64,000 bases of DNA from an uncultured Poribacteria bacterium (GTDB lineage Bacteria; Poribacteria; WGA-4E; WGA-3G), in assembly GCA_951828385.1 (NCBI GenBank), contig OX639973.1:3649200-3713199 (forward strand), read 5' to 3'. Shown here in pieces: positions 32,834 to 42,477 of this stretch. A program made the position numbers and the translations under genes. Each line of letters starts with the position of its first letter. Within the stretch, counting starts at the first letter, position 1. The notes beneath the pieces are model-generated. The model was given only the letters and a program-made list of their open reading frames with translations. It ran no database searches and had not been told where the DNA came from.

Positions 32834-34039
32834 TCACTGAACTTCATTCAGGAGTTGTGCAAGTGGAACTTTGACGAGGTCCTCTTGCTCCTTCTTGTCG
32901 TGGTACTCATGAAGTTTGGAGCCAAGATCTTCGATCGTTTTTAATGCTTTAATCTGTTTTTTAAATGGCTCTCTCCGCAGCAACTGCACAAGATAATAAC
33001 GGTTGTCTGGATCGCTAACCGTTCCGCCAATGAGTAGCATAGTAGCGTCTTTTGCCAAGCCTCTGGCGAGTTTGTTCTGTCCATAAACGTCAAGGGTCTC
33101 AATCGCTGCCTGCTTCGGGTCTTTGCTCAATTCACCCGTGAGGATATTCATCAGTTCGTCAACAGCAGTCGCATCTTTGTGGACCGCGAGTGCCTCTACA
33201 AGCGATGTGACAACTTCTGAATCCTCGTCTTTGAGTCCCGCGATGAGCGTTTTTGGCGAGATCCCTTCGATATTTACCATTGCTTTCGCGGCGGCACGAC
33301 GCACCGCGTCCTCACTATGACTGATACCAGCGATGATCTCTTTCTTATACGATGCCTCTCCAAGCTGATAGAGTGTTGTGTTAATCTGCATCGCGAGTCC
33401 GGGGTCTATAGCCGCTTCGGTTTGAACGGATTTCAATGCATCTACGGCTTTCGCGTCGCCGATTTCAGCCAATACTTGAACCAATTTACCTTTGAGAGCG
33501 GGTGACGTAGTTCCATCCGTAAGTCTCGCTAAAATGAGATCCAATTCATCAGGTCCCATATCAACCAACATCTGTGTAAAATCGGCGTGAAGCAACGGAT
33601 ACCTTCCCTTAGCAAGACTGTCGAGAATTAAGACTGCTGCCTCATGTCCCTTATCCACGAGTGCTTGTAAACCTGCTTTTCGTACTTGTCCTGCTGAAGG
33701 TTGACTGAGTACTTGTAGGATGTGTTTCATCTCAGCCTCTGTAAGTGCTTCAATCCGCTGACTCCGTTGGTTTTTGAACTTGGCTTCAGCACCGCCCCTA
33801 TTGGCATCTCCAGTGGAAAGTCCATAAGAATAAGCGACAAGAAGCAGTGCGCGAGGTTCGAGTTTATTGACCTCCTCCTCTTCTGCTTTTTCAAGATGTC
33901 CCACGGCTTCCAAAGCGTTTCCGCTGTGAATTAATTTGCCCTTACCTACAGATAAGTTGCTCGGTCCCTTCTGTTTCGTTTCACATCCAAAACTCGCGAG
34001 CAACAGGACAACGAGTGGAATGATTACAACCTTTTTCAT
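32834..34039 (-). CDS. HEAT-repeat putative lipoprotein (paralogue 2)
   Basis: 401 residues. Signal peptide MKKVVIIPLVVLLLASFGC with a lipobox-like SFGC. It shares with paralogue 1 the segment SGNALEAVGHLEKAEEEEVN, the block EMKHILQVLS..QALVDKGHEA, and HEAT repeats such as DAVRRAAAKAMVN and EVVTSLVEALAVHKDATAVDEL. The two are an old tandem duplication. Function unknown; HEAT arrays usually bind proteins. AGGAGG lies before the start. Confidence 0.82.
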   Translation of the reverse strand: MKKVVIIPLVVLLLASFGCETKQKGPSNLSVGKGKLIHSGNALEAVGHLEKAEEEEVNKLEPRALLLVAYSYGLSTGDANRGGAEAKFKNQRSQRIEALTEAEMKHILQVLSQPSAGQVRKAGLQALVDKGHEAAVLILDSLAKGRYPLLHADFTQMLVDMGPDELDLILARLTDGTTSPALKGKLVQVLAEIGDAKAVDALKSVQTEAAIDPGLAMQINTTLYQLGEASYKKEIIAGISHSEDAVRRAAAKAMVNIEGISPKTLIAGLKDEDSEVVTSLVEALAVHKDATAVDELMNILTGELSKDPKQAAIETLDVYGQNKLARGLAKDATMLLIGGTVSDPDNRYYLVQLLRREPFKKQIKALKTIEDLGSKLHEYHDKKEQEDLVKVPLAQLLNEVQ

Positions 34040-34245
34040 TGTGATCTATTTCCTCCTGACTTTATTAGTACAGATCCCCTGAATATGAGTGTGTGCTTTG
34101 TCATACACATTGTAACTGCGCGCTATGGTATATCGTGGCTTCAAAAATATTCCACTATAACAATACCACAAAATTGTAAAAAAGTCAAGTGTAGATTTTG
34201 ATTCTGCAGAGACTTCAGTTATCAGTTGCTAATTAATTGAAGGGG

Positions 34246-34274
34246 TTGACACGCGTGTTGGTTTTGATTATACT
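34246..34274 (+). promoter_or_regulatory. Sigma-70 promoter of the M14 peptidase gene
   Basis: TTGACA (34246-34251), a 17-base spacer and TATACT (34269-34274). About 50 bases before the ATG at 34325. A short AGTTATC heptamer tract lies just upstream (34217-34230). Confidence 0.75.
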
Positions 34275-34324
34275 AAAGCTTGAAAAGACTTCAATACCTC
34301 GCGCCTATAGGAAGGAAATTTCTC

Positions 34325-37027
34325 ATGATTTTTTTTCGCTCTCTTTGCGTCAATTCTGTATCACTATTTCGCCAACGAAAAGCAGACTTTCAGGTAATCA
34401 GAACGCCAAAGCTATGCGGTATACTCGGTGTGTTGATCGTCTGCACGGCTTTGCTACAAGGACCAACGTCCGCGCAGCTTATGGCACCAGAAGAAATGCT
34501 CGGATTTCAGGTGGGTTCGGATTATCAAGTAGCCGGTTGGAAAACGGTTTCCGATTATATGCGGCATGTCGCAGCAAACTCAGATCGAGTTTTCGTAGAA
34601 GCACTCGGAAAAACAACCGAAGATAATGACCTCCTGATGCTGCTGATTTCTGCACCGGAGAACTTGGAGAATCTGGCACGTTATCAGCAAATCCAGAGCG
34701 AGTTAGCCCTCCCCACCAAACGTAGCGAAGAACTGGATTCCCTCGTGCAAGAAGGTAAAGCCGTCGTGCTGATTAATTGCAATCTTCATTCCACAGAGAT
34801 CGCCTCCTCACAGATGTCAATGGAGCTGGCACATCAATTCGCGACAGCCGAAACACCGCAAATCAAAGAGATTCTCGAAAATGTGATAATCCTGCTCATC
34901 CCTTCCGCAAACCCGGACGGGTTAAACATCGTAGTGGATTGGTACAACCGCACCGTCGGTACCCCTCACGAGGGGTCAGAAATCCCGTGGTTGTATCATA
35001 AATATACAGGACACGATAACAATCGCGACTGGTTTATGTTGACACAGATAGAGACGCAGCTGCTAACGCGAGTGCTTTATGAGGAATGGTTCCCAGAGGT
35101 CGTTTACGATGTACATGAGATGAGTTACCGAGGGCCTCGGTTTGTGATTCCGCCATATTTTGAGCCGGTCAATCCGAATATCCCTCCGCTTTTACAGCGG
35201 ACACTTTCGCTCATTGGCGCGCAACTCGCCTTCGACTTGACAAGCGACGGGTTTACAGGCGTGCTTTCAAGTGCCGTCTACGACACATGGTGGCACGGTG
35301 GATTTCGGACGGTACCGTATCGTCATAACATGGTCGGTATCTTGACGGAAGCGGCGCGCGTGGAAATCGCAACGCCAATTTTCCAACCGCATCACACCTT
35401 AAAAGGCTATCGGCGCGGGCTTGATCAATACGCACTTCGCACTAATTTCCCTGAACCGTGGCCCGGAGGGTGGTGGCGATTACGTAATATCGTAGATTAT
35501 GAGAAGGCAGCGGCACTCTCAATTCTTGATTTTGTCGCTAAGCATCGGGTAACACTGAAAACGAACTTTTACAAGATGGGGCTTGATGCGATAGCAAAAG
35601 GAAAAAACGAACCGCCTCGCGCGTTTCTTATACCGACTGAACAACGCGACATCCACACAACGCTCAAGATGCTGGACATTCTGAAACGCGGCGGCGTACA
35701 GGTTCATCAGGCGAACGCGCCTTTTACCGCTGATGGTGTAGAATACCCTACAAACACTTACGTTGTTTTAATGTCTCAACCGTTTCGGGCACATGCGAAG
35801 GACCTGCTTGAGGTACAACGCTACCCAGAACGCCGTCCATCCCCCGAATCACCGCCCGAACGTCCCTACGACATCGCAGGTTGGACACTGCCGTTACAGA
35901 TGGGGGTGCGGACGATCGCGGTTGTGCAGCCGTTTGAGGCGGATTTAAGGCAGCTGCCGATGCTGCCAGCGGTGCAAAGTTCACTGGATGGTGCCACTGA
36001 ACCGACGAGCTACCTGTTCGAGAACCGAACAAACGTTGAAGCGATCCTCCTCAATCGTCTGTTTAACGCGGGACTGACGGATAACAGTCCGCAATATAAT
36101 CTTTACTGGGCGCGACGGGATGTAGAACTCGCCGGTAAAACATTACCTCGCGGGACTATCCTGATAAAGACGATGGAACCGCCACTACAGCAGCTCAGAG
36201 AGATAGCAGCACTCGCTTCGGAATACGGTATCCACATCCACACCGATGCCTCTCTTGATGAAGATACAATCAGCCGGACCTTCACAAGACTGCAAGCACC
36301 GCGCCTCGGTCTCTATAAACCGTGGACAGCAAACATGGACGAAGGGTGGACGCGCTGGGTCTTGGACACACACGATTTCAATTATAACAGCCTCACGAAT
36401 GCCGAAATCCGAGCGGGGGATTTAGCAACGCGGTACGATGCTATCATTTTGCCGGATTTGGGGGCTTCCGGTATCCTCAACGGACATGCGGCAGGAAAAT
36501 TACCACCAGAATATACCGGTGGCATCGGTACTGAAGGGTTAGCGAATTTGCGAACGTTCGTGGAGGACGGCGGGACGCTTATCTGTTTGAATCGTGCAAC
36601 GGAACTGCCTTTGAAATACTTTGGACTTGGTGAAAATGGTATCGTCAATGTCGTAGAAAAAAATAATCAACCCAATCAAGACGCGTTTTTCTGTCCCGGC
36701 TCATTGCTGCGCGTTCGGATAGACACAAGGCACCCGATCGGACATGGATTAGACCCGGAGATGGCAATCTTTTTTAAGTCAGGACCCGTTTTTGATGGTG
36801 AGCGCGGCGGTGTGAAGGTTATAGCGACATACCCGGAGTTTAATCCTTTGATGAGTGGTTGGCTTGAGGGTGAAAAACGGATTCGGCAGAAAGCAGCACT
36901 CTTGGAAGCACAACTTGGGGATGGCCGCGTGATTCTTTTCGGATTTAAACCGCAGCACCGAGGTCAGTCTTATGGAACCTTTAAGCTGCTCTTCAATGCG
37001 ATTTATTATAGTGCAGAAGATAGGTAG
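34325..37027 (+). CDS. Large secreted M14-type zinc carboxypeptidase
   Basis: 900 residues from the ATG at 34325, preceded by GGAAGGAAA. Signal peptide with a long basic start (hydrophobic core GILGVLIVCTALLQG, ending SAQ). The zinc site is NLHSTEIASSQ (HxxE, about residue 150) with the downstream DVHEMSYRGP His; NRDWFMLTQIE lies between. The catalytic Glu was not fixed by eye. After the peptidase domain (to about 430) is a long C-terminal region of unassigned beta-rich sequence, including a GATase-like stretch (LIVPDLGA-type, about 700-880). Probably digests peptides outside the cytoplasm. Confidence 0.85.
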   Translation: MIFFRSLCVNSVSLFRQRKADFQVIRTPKLCGILGVLIVCTALLQGPTSAQLMAPEEMLGFQVGSDYQVAGWKTVSDYMRHVAANSDRVFVEALGKTTEDNDLLMLLISAPENLENLARYQQIQSELALPTKRSEELDSLVQEGKAVVLINCNLHSTEIASSQMSMELAHQFATAETPQIKEILENVIILLIPSANPDGLNIVVDWYNRTVGTPHEGSEIPWLYHKYTGHDNNRDWFMLTQIETQLLTRVLYEEWFPEVVYDVHEMSYRGPRFVIPPYFEPVNPNIPPLLQRTLSLIGAQLAFDLTSDGFTGVLSSAVYDTWWHGGFRTVPYRHNMVGILTEAARVEIATPIFQPHHTLKGYRRGLDQYALRTNFPEPWPGGWWRLRNIVDYEKAAALSILDFVAKHRVTLKTNFYKMGLDAIAKGKNEPPRAFLIPTEQRDIHTTLKMLDILKRGGVQVHQANAPFTADGVEYPTNTYVVLMSQPFRAHAKDLLEVQRYPERRPSPESPPERPYDIAGWTLPLQMGVRTIAVVQPFEADLRQLPMLPAVQSSLDGATEPTSYLFENRTNVEAILLNRLFNAGLTDNSPQYNLYWARRDVELAGKTLPRGTILIKTMEPPLQQLREIAALASEYGIHIHTDASLDEDTISRTFTRLQAPRLGLYKPWTANMDEGWTRWVLDTHDFNYNSLTNAEIRAGDLATRYDAIILPDLGASGILNGHAAGKLPPEYTGGIGTEGLANLRTFVEDGGTLICLNRATELPLKYFGLGENGIVNVVEKNNQPNQDAFFCPGSLLRVRIDTRHPIGHGLDPEMAIFFKSGPVFDGERGGVKVIATYPEFNPLMSGWLEGEKRIRQKAALLEAQLGDGRVILFGFKPQHRGQSYGTFKLLFNAIYYSAEDR

Positions 37028-37149
37028 GTCTGTGCCTCGGTAAACTCTGATACTTGAGCGGTTTCAGTGAATTTTTCGCTTGCCAAAGCAATATCAAATG
37101 GACTAAAATTGTTTGATACAGAAACCGATGATAAAATAAGGAAGACAAA

Positions 37150-37740
37150 ATGGCAGAAACACAACAGAACCAACCAAAACCCAAATTGCCATCAGCGCAA
37201 CACACACTCTTAACAGCCGAAGACCTATGGAAACAACCTGATGATGGGTATCGGTATGAATTGGTGAAAGGGGTCATACGTAGAATGCCACCCGCTGGAT
37301 TTGAACACGGGATCCGATCGGCTAAAATTGGAGGCCGTCTTAACGAACATGTTGAAAAACATAAATTAGGCTATGTGTGTGGTGCCGAAACAGGATTTAA
37401 GATTGCCCAAAATCCAGATACTGTGCGTGCACCAGATGCTGCGTTTGTTCGCCAAGCCACAATTGATGAACGCGGTATTTCAAAGGGCTATTGGGAAAGC
37501 GCACCCGATCTTGCGGTTGAAGTTATCTCTCCAGGCGATACCTACACTGAAGTCGCAGAAAAGGTAGATGAATGGTTAAATGCGGGGTGTGCGATGGTCT
37601 GGGTTGTGAATCCGCGTCGAGAAACTGTAGAAGTGTACCGGTCTCCTGAAGACATCACCATTCTGCATGGAGACGACATCCTTGATGGCAGCGACGTTAT
37701 TGATGGGTTTCAGTGCAGGATTGGTGATCTATTCATCTAA
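37150..37740 (+). CDS. Uma2 family (DUF820) putative endonuclease
   Basis: 196 residues. Contains the family start TAEDLWKQPDDGYRYELVKGVI, the PD-(D/E)XK-like acidic residues in RAPDAAFV and PDLAVEVISPGDTYTEV, and NAGCAMVWVVNPRRETVEVY. These proteins are abundant in cyanobacteria and some other bacteria; a nuclease fold is predicted but activity and role are unknown. AAGGAAG precedes the start. Monocistronic. Confidence 0.88.
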   Translation: MAETQQNQPKPKLPSAQHTLLTAEDLWKQPDDGYRYELVKGVIRRMPPAGFEHGIRSAKIGGRLNEHVEKHKLGYVCGAETGFKIAQNPDTVRAPDAAFVRQATIDERGISKGYWESAPDLAVEVISPGDTYTEVAEKVDEWLNAGCAMVWVVNPRRETVEVYRSPEDITILHGDDILDGSDVIDGFQCRIGDLFI

Positions 37741-37850
37741 GCAGCATTAATCACACGATGGCGAAGGTTGTTACTTTCTGAATCTCGGTTCTGCAGTCGC
37801 TGCAACAGGAAATGTTGTATCAAGACATACAATTGAAAGGTAGGTATCTT

Positions 37851-39923
37851 ATGTTCACGACCACGGACAAGACACTCGTCAGCTGGTTCTGCTTTGATGA
37901 GGAAACCCCAAAGCACTGCAGCGTGATTACCGTACAGGCGGCCGAGAAGTATGACGCACTTGCTTTTGGACAGGACGCTCCGGGTAAGTGGTCCACCACC
38001 AGCGATGATAACACTCGCACGCAAACCGCCGAACAACTCGTGCAGAATCCGGCCCAGGAAATTGTCCCCGGACAGTTCATGATGATGGCAGCCGTTTACA
38101 AGGACAACTCCGTCACCATTTACCGCGATGCGGAAGTGTACGCCAACTATACCATCAAAGAACCGTTTGACTTTCTGAACAGCCCCTATCTACAACTCAT
38201 CATTGGCTCAGTCAATCTAAATCCGAACTACGCCACATCATTCAAGGGAAAAGTCAAGGATGTGCGGATTTATGCACAGGCTTTGACGCAAGATCAGATT
38301 AAAGAGTTGAGACCGAACACACCTTCGGCAATTCAACCCTTTAGCTGGTATGATTTCTCGAAAGATGGTTGGTGGGAAGATCGTGCTGGAAAATTTCCTG
38401 AGTTTAGAAACATGGCGGCGATAAAACAGAACGATGAAGACCCGTATATTGTTTTCGATCGAGACGACAGACACATGTTTACCTTGGACAACGCAGCTGT
38501 CCGTATCGCTCGTGATTTTCGGCAACGGCTGATGCACGATCCGAGTCGCCCGACATATCACTTGGTTAATTCCGAAGGTGATAACGAAAGGAACTATTCG
38601 ACCGACCCCAATTTCATGATCTACTGGAAAGGTCAATATCATTTCGGTTACATGTGCAAAGGCGATGAGCACGCTTTTGGGCACTTCACGAGTACCGACC
38701 TTGTTCATTGGCGACGGCGTGGGGACTGTGCTTTGGGTAGCGGTGGTTGTGGTACGGGTGGCACGATTATCACTAAAGATGGCAAGAAAGTTATCTTTGT
38801 CGGCATATTTGGTGGTCGTCCGACCTACGTCGAGGCTTCGGATGAGCATCTGGAGGACTGGTCTAAACCGATTGAGATTGAGGTGCCGCAAGAGGCACGG
38901 GATGCCGATTATTGGGTATTCTGGGATCCGACAGCCTGGGTTGAGGGAGATTACTATTACATATTTTCCGGTGATCACCCCATGGAGGATACCCGACCGG
39001 GGTTGGGGATTTGGTATAAAAGGTCGACACTGATGCGCTCCAAAGACTTTAAGAAGTGGGAATTTCTCGGTGAATTTATGACGAAAGAGCTGCCCGGACT
39101 TGAACAACACGATCATTCCTGCACCGATTTCTTCAAACTCGGCAACAAGCACATGATGCTACTTATCAGCCATAGCTGGGGGGCGCGGTATTATCTCGGT
39201 GAATGGAAGGATAACAAGTTCACACCGGAGTTTCATACCAAGATGAGTTGGAGCAACAATTACCGCGGCATACCTATCTATTGGGCACCGAAAACCTTCC
39301 TTACACCAGACGGACGCAGAGTCGTCATTACCAATATACAGGTTAACCTCGGCAACACACTATGGAGCTGCGCATTCTCATTGCCGTGGGAGTTGAGTCT
39401 GCCTGATGATGGAGTTGTGCGTATTAAACCGGTTCGTGAACTTGAGTGTCTGCGCTACAACGAAACAGTTGAGAACAACATTACGGTCAAAAACGGCGAG
39501 GACTATAGGTTGAAGGAAATCTCAGGTGATACGGTTGAATTGAATGTCACAATCAAGCCTACCGAAGCGAAAGACTATGGTGTAAAAGTGTTCTGTGACA
39601 AAGACAACCAGAATGGGATGGAGATCTTCTATTCAGCCGACGAGAAGACGATTTCGGTGGGTGATGGCAACGAAGAGCCCAAACCTTATGGGAGTTCCCA
39701 ACCTTATGGCGTTGCACCGTTCGAGTTGAAAGTCGGAGAAGATTTGAATTTACGGATATTCATCGACAGGGCACTCGTGGAAGTCTTCATCAATGAACGT
39801 CAGGCAGTCGTACAAAGTCAACTGCATAAGCCGGAAGATGTTGGCATATGCCTTTACAGCATCGGTGGAGACCTCAAGGCAGACGTAACGGGTTGGAAGA
39901 TGGCGGCGGCGAACCAATGGTAA
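37851..39923 (+). CDS. GH32-like glycoside hydrolase with N-terminal LamG-like domain
   Basis: 690 residues from ATG 37851 (GGTAGG upstream). Residues 1-145 form a LamG-like sandwich. The five-bladed propeller follows: the nucleophile motif reads STDPNFMIYWKGQYHFGY (Asp about 251), the transition-state Asp is in WDPTAW (about 359). Where GH32 has the acid/base Glu in the ECP motif, the sequence is HDHSCTDFF, so the Glu is absent. The C-terminal beta sandwich is typical (LRIFIDRALVEVFINERQ). No signal peptide. It would act on fructans or related glycosides if active, but the missing Glu leaves the activity open. Confidence 0.85.
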   Translation: MFTTTDKTLVSWFCFDEETPKHCSVITVQAAEKYDALAFGQDAPGKWSTTSDDNTRTQTAEQLVQNPAQEIVPGQFMMMAAVYKDNSVTIYRDAEVYANYTIKEPFDFLNSPYLQLIIGSVNLNPNYATSFKGKVKDVRIYAQALTQDQIKELRPNTPSAIQPFSWYDFSKDGWWEDRAGKFPEFRNMAAIKQNDEDPYIVFDRDDRHMFTLDNAAVRIARDFRQRLMHDPSRPTYHLVNSEGDNERNYSTDPNFMIYWKGQYHFGYMCKGDEHAFGHFTSTDLVHWRRRGDCALGSGGCGTGGTIITKDGKKVIFVGIFGGRPTYVEASDEHLEDWSKPIEIEVPQEARDADYWVFWDPTAWVEGDYYYIFSGDHPMEDTRPGLGIWYKRSTLMRSKDFKKWEFLGEFMTKELPGLEQHDHSCTDFFKLGNKHMMLLISHSWGARYYLGEWKDNKFTPEFHTKMSWSNNYRGIPIYWAPKTFLTPDGRRVVITNIQVNLGNTLWSCAFSLPWELSLPDDGVVRIKPVRELECLRYNETVENNITVKNGEDYRLKEISGDTVELNVTIKPTEAKDYGVKVFCDKDNQNGMEIFYSADEKTISVGDGNEEPKPYGSSQPYGVAPFELKVGEDLNLRIFIDRALVEVFINERQAVVQSQLHKPEDVGICLYSIGGDLKADVTGWKMAAANQW

Positions 39924-40317
39924 GAAAGATGCGGGGTATCCACCGAACTTAACTGAAGGTAGCACACCAGTATGCTGGCGTTGTTCCTTCGGCACACCTA
40001 TATCCGTGTCTACGACTTCTGTACCTCTCCAAAAAACTTGCGAGAACGCTCTAAAACACCCTACAGAGACATTCCCTGAGTACTATTAACACTCCCTCCC
40101 AGCAATGGGCATTTTATCCTCCACATTCACAAAACAAATCCTAAAAAATCAGGCTTCTTCGTTTTTTCCCGCCATGATGCAAGCTTTCCGCCCAAAATTT
40201 CGTCTTTAATAATAAAGGGTGTGAACTGTAAGCGAACCATCTGTGTTAATTTAGGAAAACACGGTATTTGATTAAGTCTTTTGGCAAACGCGATCCAATC
40301 TGTTAGGAGGAAGTTTC
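39924..40317. other. 394-base gene-free region
   Basis: Nothing recognised with confidence. It should contain the end of the GH32-like transcript and the promoter of the sigma factor gene; the latter has a strong AGGAGG at 40305-40310 but no clear -35/-10 pair. Confidence 0.5.
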
Positions 40318-42036
40318 GTGGAAAGAGAAAACGATGTTAAGCTGATTCACAAAATTTTATCGGGCGACGACGCTGCGTTTGGCATCTTGGTCGAAAAGTA
40401 CCAAAAGAGTGTTCACGCCCTTGTATGGCGGAAGATCGGCGATTATCACTATGCTGAAGACATTATGCAAGATGCCTTCCTTCAAGCATACAAAAAACTT
40501 TCGACACTTAAAGATCCGAATCAATTTGCCGGGTGGCTCTATGTCATCGCCAATCGGCTTTGTATCGATTGGATGCGGAAGCAGAAGTGGATGCAAGAGC
40601 GAAAGTTTGTGATGCAATCCTTGGAGGCTACACGTCCGGAAGAAATTGAGCGGTCTTCTTACACACATCATGTATCGGAACAATCGAGAACAGAGAGTAC
40701 CGAGCATTCTCATGCACTTGTGAAAAAACTATTGGAAAAGCTGCCGGAGAGCGAACGCACCGTCGTGATGCTCTATTATCTCGACGAAATGACCACGAAA
40801 GAGATCGGCAAATTCTTGGGGGTGTCGGTAAACACAATTGCGAGTCGACTCCACCGAGCGCGAAAGCGTCTACAGGTAGATCAAGAACTCTTGGTTCAAG
40901 AAGTCCTTGATTCAGAAAATCTGAAGGAGAACATTATGAGTCAGTTGGAAAGCATTCGCGGCAAGTTTGATTCATTCATAGCACAGGCAAAATCCGACCC
41001 AACATCAGGCGAGGATATTCTTAAGGAAGCACACACCCAAGTTGAAGATGCGCTTAAGGGTGAAATCACACCCGACTTGGTACATCTCGCGGATGAGATA
41101 TATGAGTATATAGGCAAAGTCGGAATGGAAAAAAGCGTCTCTCTGCACCGCAGGTATCTCAACGTCGCTTCAGACACTAAGGAGCGTTTCTGGTCGCACC
41201 GGCAATTAAGTGGGAACCTTGCCAGGCTTCGGCGGAACACGGAAGCCGTTGAGGAACAGGTTCGACTTTATCGTTGGACGTGCGAGCATTTGTCAGATGC
41301 AGATGTGTTGGAGACTGTTAATAGTTTAAGTCATATTGGATGTTGGGAAGCAGAAGGGCGTGTTGATGAGTGGCTTCAACTTTATGAGGAAGCCTCTGAA
41401 CGCTTAGAGAACCCTGAATTGAGCCGCTACGCACGTTGCGATTTCCTGCAAATCGGATCAGAAATCTTACGCGCCTATGGTCGGTTAGATGAGACGCTTC
41501 TTGGCATGGAAAAGTTGGAACGTGCTAACGGTGAACCCGATTGGGAGCATTATTTCCGGTTCTGGTTGGCTGTGAGAACGAATCGACTTCTGGTGTATAG
41601 TAAACAGGAAGATTGGGATCATTTCGATCAGGCGCTTACGGAAGCACGCGCGTTTATCGAAGAAGAGATAGAAAAACGGAACGCCGGACAGTCTGTGAAT
41701 CTCAGCAACCTTACATGGGCTGCTCACGATGTTGGATGTTGCCTGTTGTGGTCCAAGAAGTATAGCGAAGCGAGACATTTCCTACAAATCGCTGCTGATT
41801 TGAGCCGCTACGACGCTTGTACCCACTTCTTTCTCGCAGTCAGTATTTGGGCTTCTGAGAAGGACAGAGAAAAGACTTTACATCATTTAAAGGCGACTCA
41901 GGACTATGTGCTAAACCCGAATCGGGATATGTACTACTCGAATTTCCTTGAGACCCCTGAATTTTCGGATGTAAAAGATGATAAAGAGTTCCTAAAGGCT
42001 CTCGGACAGAAGTTAGAAAGCAATGAAACTTCGTGA
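40318..42036 (+). CDS. ECF sigma factor with long C-terminal helical-repeat extension
   Basis: 572 residues starting at GTG (AGGAGG 8 bases upstream). Region 2 is residues 18-90 (LVEKYQKSVHALVWRKIGDY, DAFLQAYKKL, FAGWLYVIANRLCIDWMRKQ) and region 4 is about 135-185 (LPESERTVVMLYYLDEMTTK, VNTIASRLHRARKRLQ). The remaining 380 residues look like a tetratricopeptide-like helical array (SGNLARLRRNTEAVEEQVRL, RFWLAVRTNRLLVYSKQEDW). Extended ECF factors of this kind are thought to carry their own sensory or regulatory part. No anti-sigma gene is adjacent. The 3' end overlaps an FtsX fragment by 14 bases. Confidence 0.9.
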   Translation: MERENDVKLIHKILSGDDAAFGILVEKYQKSVHALVWRKIGDYHYAEDIMQDAFLQAYKKLSTLKDPNQFAGWLYVIANRLCIDWMRKQKWMQERKFVMQSLEATRPEEIERSSYTHHVSEQSRTESTEHSHALVKKLLEKLPESERTVVMLYYLDEMTTKEIGKFLGVSVNTIASRLHRARKRLQVDQELLVQEVLDSENLKENIMSQLESIRGKFDSFIAQAKSDPTSGEDILKEAHTQVEDALKGEITPDLVHLADEIYEYIGKVGMEKSVSLHRRYLNVASDTKERFWSHRQLSGNLARLRRNTEAVEEQVRLYRWTCEHLSDADVLETVNSLSHIGCWEAEGRVDEWLQLYEEASERLENPELSRYARCDFLQIGSEILRAYGRLDETLLGMEKLERANGEPDWEHYFRFWLAVRTNRLLVYSKQEDWDHFDQALTEARAFIEEEIEKRNAGQSVNLSNLTWAAHDVGCCLLWSKKYSEARHFLQIAADLSRYDACTHFFLAVSIWASEKDREKTLHHLKATQDYVLNPNRDMYYSNFLETPEFSDVKDDKEFLKALGQKLESNETS

Positions 42037-42439
42037 TGCGATCATCGCGGGTGTAAAGCCGCTGTTGTTCGTCAGCGGTATCGGTATCATGAATATCTGT
42101 CTCGTCTCTGTCGGTGAAAAGACGCGAGAAATAGGTTTACGGAAATCGGTGGGTGCGAAACGGATCAACATCTTCTATCAGTTCTTGACAGAATCGATCT
42201 GCCTCTGTTTGTGTGGTGGGGTGCTCGGCATCGTAGGTGGTTGGGCGGCAGCACACGGGATGGCATGGCTCGCGGTCCGGATTGTGTTGGTTGTAGATGC
42301 ATGGCCCGTCGTATTATCCTTACAGTGGATATTGATTTCTGTTATTTTTTCGATTGTCATGGGCGTGGGGTTCGGTGTCTATCCAGCAATTCGGGCAGCG
42401 CAACTTTCACCTATTGATGCACTCCGGACAGAGAATTAA
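42023..42439 (+). pseudogene. C-terminal FtsX/MacB-type permease fragment
   Basis: 138 codons that match only the last third of MacB/FtsX permeases: SGIGIMNICLVSVGEKTREI, GLRKSVGAKRINIFYQFLTE, then two membrane segments and the end AIRAAQLSPIDALRTEN. The ATPase, first membrane segment and periplasmic domain are gone. The frame begins inside the end of the sigma factor gene. It is probably a remnant left by a deletion; expression as a small membrane protein cannot be excluded. Confidence 0.65.
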
Positions 42440-42477
42440 GACTAACAAGCGTATAAAAATTATAGGCTCACTATAAT

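Noticed and set aside
38238-39152. 304-codon open frame on the minus strand
   Set aside because: It lies entirely antisense to the GH32-like gene, whose motifs and frame are clear; the translation has no recognisable domain.
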